The translations under genes and the position numbers were made by a program. Positions 62,825 through 64,000 of a DNA stretch of 64,000 nucleotides are shown piece after piece (position 1 is the stretch's first letter; the number at the start of each line of letters is the position of its first letter). A model generated the notes under the pieces. It was given only the letters and a program-made list of their open reading frames with translations, was not told the origin of the DNA and did no database searches. The DNA comes from Clostridia bacterium (lineage in GTDB: Bacteria; Bacillota_A; Clostridia; Christensenellales; Aristaeellaceae): positions 12,638-76,637 of the forward strand of contig JAFXSH010000043.1 of assembly GCA_017525805.1 (NCBI GenBank). The letters are read 5' to 3'.

Positions 62825-63145
62825 CTAAAACCCTCCCTCTACCCTATTGCCTTTTGAGTACAGATTGAGTACACTTTCCGGGAAGGATAGTTCTGCCTGA
62901 GAGGATTGCGGCTCCAGTTCGATCATTTCAAGAGTATTCTCCAGTGCGGTGCAGTTCTTTCTTGTCTCATCGTCGGCACTCTCTGTCATAAACCTGGTCG
63001 ACTGGGTGTATATATGGTAAAAGCGTTCCCAATTCAGCAAATCGCGGAGCATCGCATAGCCGCATACATCCAAATGAAAGCTGTTCCAGTTGACAGCTTT
63101 TTCTTTTTTCCCGTCTGTCCATCTCAATGCCAGGTATCGATCCAT
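62825..63145 (-). CDS. hypothetical protein of the accessory edge
   Basis: A 106-residue protein without signal or membrane segments. It is Trp- and Tyr-rich (MDRYLALRWTDGKKEK at the start, WERFYHIYTQSTRF in the middle). I do not recognise it. It lies 9 bp below another unknown gene and next to TnpV and a transposase, so it is probably cargo or an accessory gene of a mobile element. No good ribosome site is visible. Confidence 0.5.
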   Translation of the reverse strand: MDRYLALRWTDGKKEKAVNWNSFHLDVCGYAMLRDLLNWERFYHIYTQSTRFMTESADDETRKNCTALENTLEMIELEPQSSQAELSFPESVLNLYSKGNRVEGGF

Positions 63146-63154
63146 TAAACGTCT

Positions 63155-63379
63155 TTACCGCAGCATTTCCGGATGGGTTTCAATTTTGTACTGTTCTTTC
63201 CATTGCGCCAGGAAGCCCTGCAGCACTTCCATCTGCTTGGCTTCCAGGGCGGATGCTTTCAGGGCCTCCCGTTCCTCCTCGGTCAGTTCATGGACGCCGG
63301 AAGGAAGGTCTTCCTGATAGAGCACGATGTGGATGCCCAGGTTGGTCACGAAAGGCTCGGTGATGAGCCGGTTTTCCAT
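63155..63379 (-). CDS. hypothetical protein of the accessory edge
   Basis: A 74-residue acidic protein, mainly helical in its second half (HELTEEEREALKASALEAK, then QMEVLQGFLAQWKEQYK). There is no ribosome site before the ATG, so it may be the end of a truncated gene. It reads away from tnpV. Function unknown. Confidence 0.45.
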   Translation of the reverse strand: MENRLITEPFVTNLGIHIVLYQEDLPSGVHELTEEEREALKASALEAKQMEVLQGFLAQWKEQYKIETHPEMLR

Positions 63380-63383
63380 AAAA

Positions 63384-63438
63384 CAGTATTAGACAGAAAT
63401 TCAGAAAAGGCATCTGCGTGCCGGATTGGTCAATACTG
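63384..63438. repeat. inverted CAGTATT/AATACTG pair between diverging genes
   Basis: Seven-base inverted repeats at 63384-63390 and 63432-63438 flank the start region of the two diverging accessory genes. They could be a regulator site or chance. Confidence 0.3.
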
Positions 63439-63457
63439 AATTATGGAGGAAAACACA

Positions 63458-63835
63458 ATGAAATCTCTGTTTGAAGAGCTTGGTGGAACCTATACCCTGG
63501 GCAAAGACGGCATGTACTATCCGAACCTGACGATTGATGATAACGACCATAGGACCATCGGAAAATGGGGCAGGATGCATAGGACATACCTGAAGGAAGT
63601 GCATCCCGGTCTGTATGAAAGGCTGATCCTGAACGCCACCCTTCACACGCATTTGGCTGACGCGAATGAGAGAGCGGAGGCCATGATGGAACTGCTGACA
63701 GAACAGATTAAAAAGCAGGAAGGCATCACGGAACAGCTAAAAGCAGAACAGCCTATGGTCTGGGTCGGTAGGATGAAAAACATCTGTAGCCGAGCCGAAG
63801 AGATCGTCATGGCAGAAGTTATTAACTCTCTGTAA
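63458..63835 (+). CDS. tnpV: transposon-encoded protein TnpV
   Basis: A 125-residue protein matching TnpV, found in clostridial mobile elements: YYPNLTIDDNDHRTIGKWGR near the N-terminus, followed by RTYLKEVHPGLYERLI, then EGITEQLKAEQPMVWVGRMK and EIVMAEVI at the end. Its role in the element is not known. The start at 63458 is eight bases after GGAGG; an upstream ATG at 63443 overlaps that site. Confidence 0.88.
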   Translation: MKSLFEELGGTYTLGKDGMYYPNLTIDDNDHRTIGKWGRMHRTYLKEVHPGLYERLILNATLHTHLADANERAEAMMELLTEQIKKQEGITEQLKAEQPMVWVGRMKNICSRAEEIVMAEVINSL

Positions 63836-63839
63836 ATAG

Positions 63840-63932
63840 AGCAGGGGCTGTTGCTTAATGGAGCCTATTCAAACATTTCTGTAAAGAGTGTTGCGGACTG
63901 TGATAAAATAGAGAGATCACAGGAGGCAGAGT
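63840..63932 (+). mobile_element. probable left end of an IS256-type element
   Basis: Between tnpV and the transposase start the sequence contains GGAGCCTATTCAAACATTTC and GTAAAGAGTGTTG. These resemble IS256-family end repeats. The exact end cannot be fixed because the right end is outside the window. Confidence 0.4.
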
Positions 63933-64000
63933 ATGGGCAGGAAGAGAAACAACGGACTGAGTGAAGAGAAGCAGAACATCATCGGTCAGCTCATCGAGAT
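63933..64000 (+). CDS. IS256-type transposase, N-terminal fragment (continues past window)
   Basis: Twenty-two codons are visible, after AGGAGG. They read MGRKRNNGLSEEKQNIIGQL, which is the usual opening of IS256-family transposases (basic start, then a short helix). The rest lies beyond the right edge, so integrity is unknown. Confidence 0.6.
   Translation, partial: MGRKRNNGLSEEKQNIIGQLIE

Noticed and set aside
1..64000. CRISPR arrays, tRNA and rRNA genes
   Set aside because: No regularly spaced repeats of 24-40 bp and no cloverleaf or T-arm consensus were found on reading both strands.

Overview
The window reads as a chromosomal segment of a low-branching Firmicute, most likely class Clostridia. 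The evidence is strong AGGAGG ribosome-binding sites with frequent TTG and GTG starts, a DUF4317 protein, a SipL-like spore-coat morphogenesis protein, an iron-sulfur L-serine dehydratase in two subunits, YitT/DUF2179 and VanW proteins, a DRTGG/CBS-containing family II pyrophosphatase and a sodium/proton-pumping Rnf complex. No species can be named from the sequence alone. Many sigma-A type promoters with a 17-bp spacer are visible. I saw no rRNA or tRNA gene and no CRISPR array.

Layout. (1) 1-14.4 kb is a signalling island. It holds an HD-GYP protein with a membrane S-component-like head and a two-component-regulator propeller, a family 3 solute-binding protein, a Cache-GGDEF diguanylate cyclase and a double solute-binding GGDEF-EAL protein. 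These are followed by a family 5 solute-binding lipoprotein and a Cache-HAMP-GGDEF-EAL protein. No ABC permease or ATPase accompanies the binding proteins, so the island looks like extracellular solute sensing tied to cyclic-di-GMP turnover. (2) 14.4-25.9 kb is mixed metabolism and envelope: a NamZ-like muramidase, acylphosphatase and flavin-reductase operon; a GH113-like hydrolase with a ferredoxin-type aldo/keto reductase; UppP; YitT; DUF4317; the SipL-like protein; GtrA; and SdaAA/SdaAB. (3) 26-29 kb is the rpmH-rnpA-yidD-yidC-khpB ribosome/membrane-insertion operon, without dnaA or mnmE beside it. (4) 29-37.8 kb holds a VanW protein, then tilS-hpt-ftsH-PHP, a pyrophosphatase and an acetyltransferase.

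(5) 37.9-57.8 kb is the bioenergetic core. Leftward runs an eight-gene Rnf operon (apbE, NusG-II protein, rnfG-like, rnfC, D, E, A, B). Its RnfG-like subunit carries four FMN-binding repeats with intact flavinylation motifs plus three degenerate copies. Rightward, from a shared control region, runs an Mrp/complex-I-like antiporter operon with E, F, G, MbhD-like, B and C subunits and four separate NuoL/MrpA/MrpD-type subunits. The last of these ends in three 24-residue tandem repeats. A pseudo-rhomboid protein and a GlmU-like nucleotidyltransferase follow. Together these two operons would couple ferredoxin/NADH redox chemistry to ion gradients, and then one ion gradient to another.

(6) 58-62.7 kb carries a zinc-ribbon protein with a long leader, CvpA, LepA, a radical SAM protein and a KDPG aldolase. 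(7) 62.8-64 kb is an accessory edge with two unknown small genes, TnpV and the start of an IS256-type transposase.

Strongest leads: the seven-repeat RnfG-like protein, the four-antiporter Mrp-like cluster divergent from Rnf, the 24-residue repeats, the S-component/propeller/HD-GYP chimera, a candidate structured leader at 9363-9474, and an apparently leaderless tilS.
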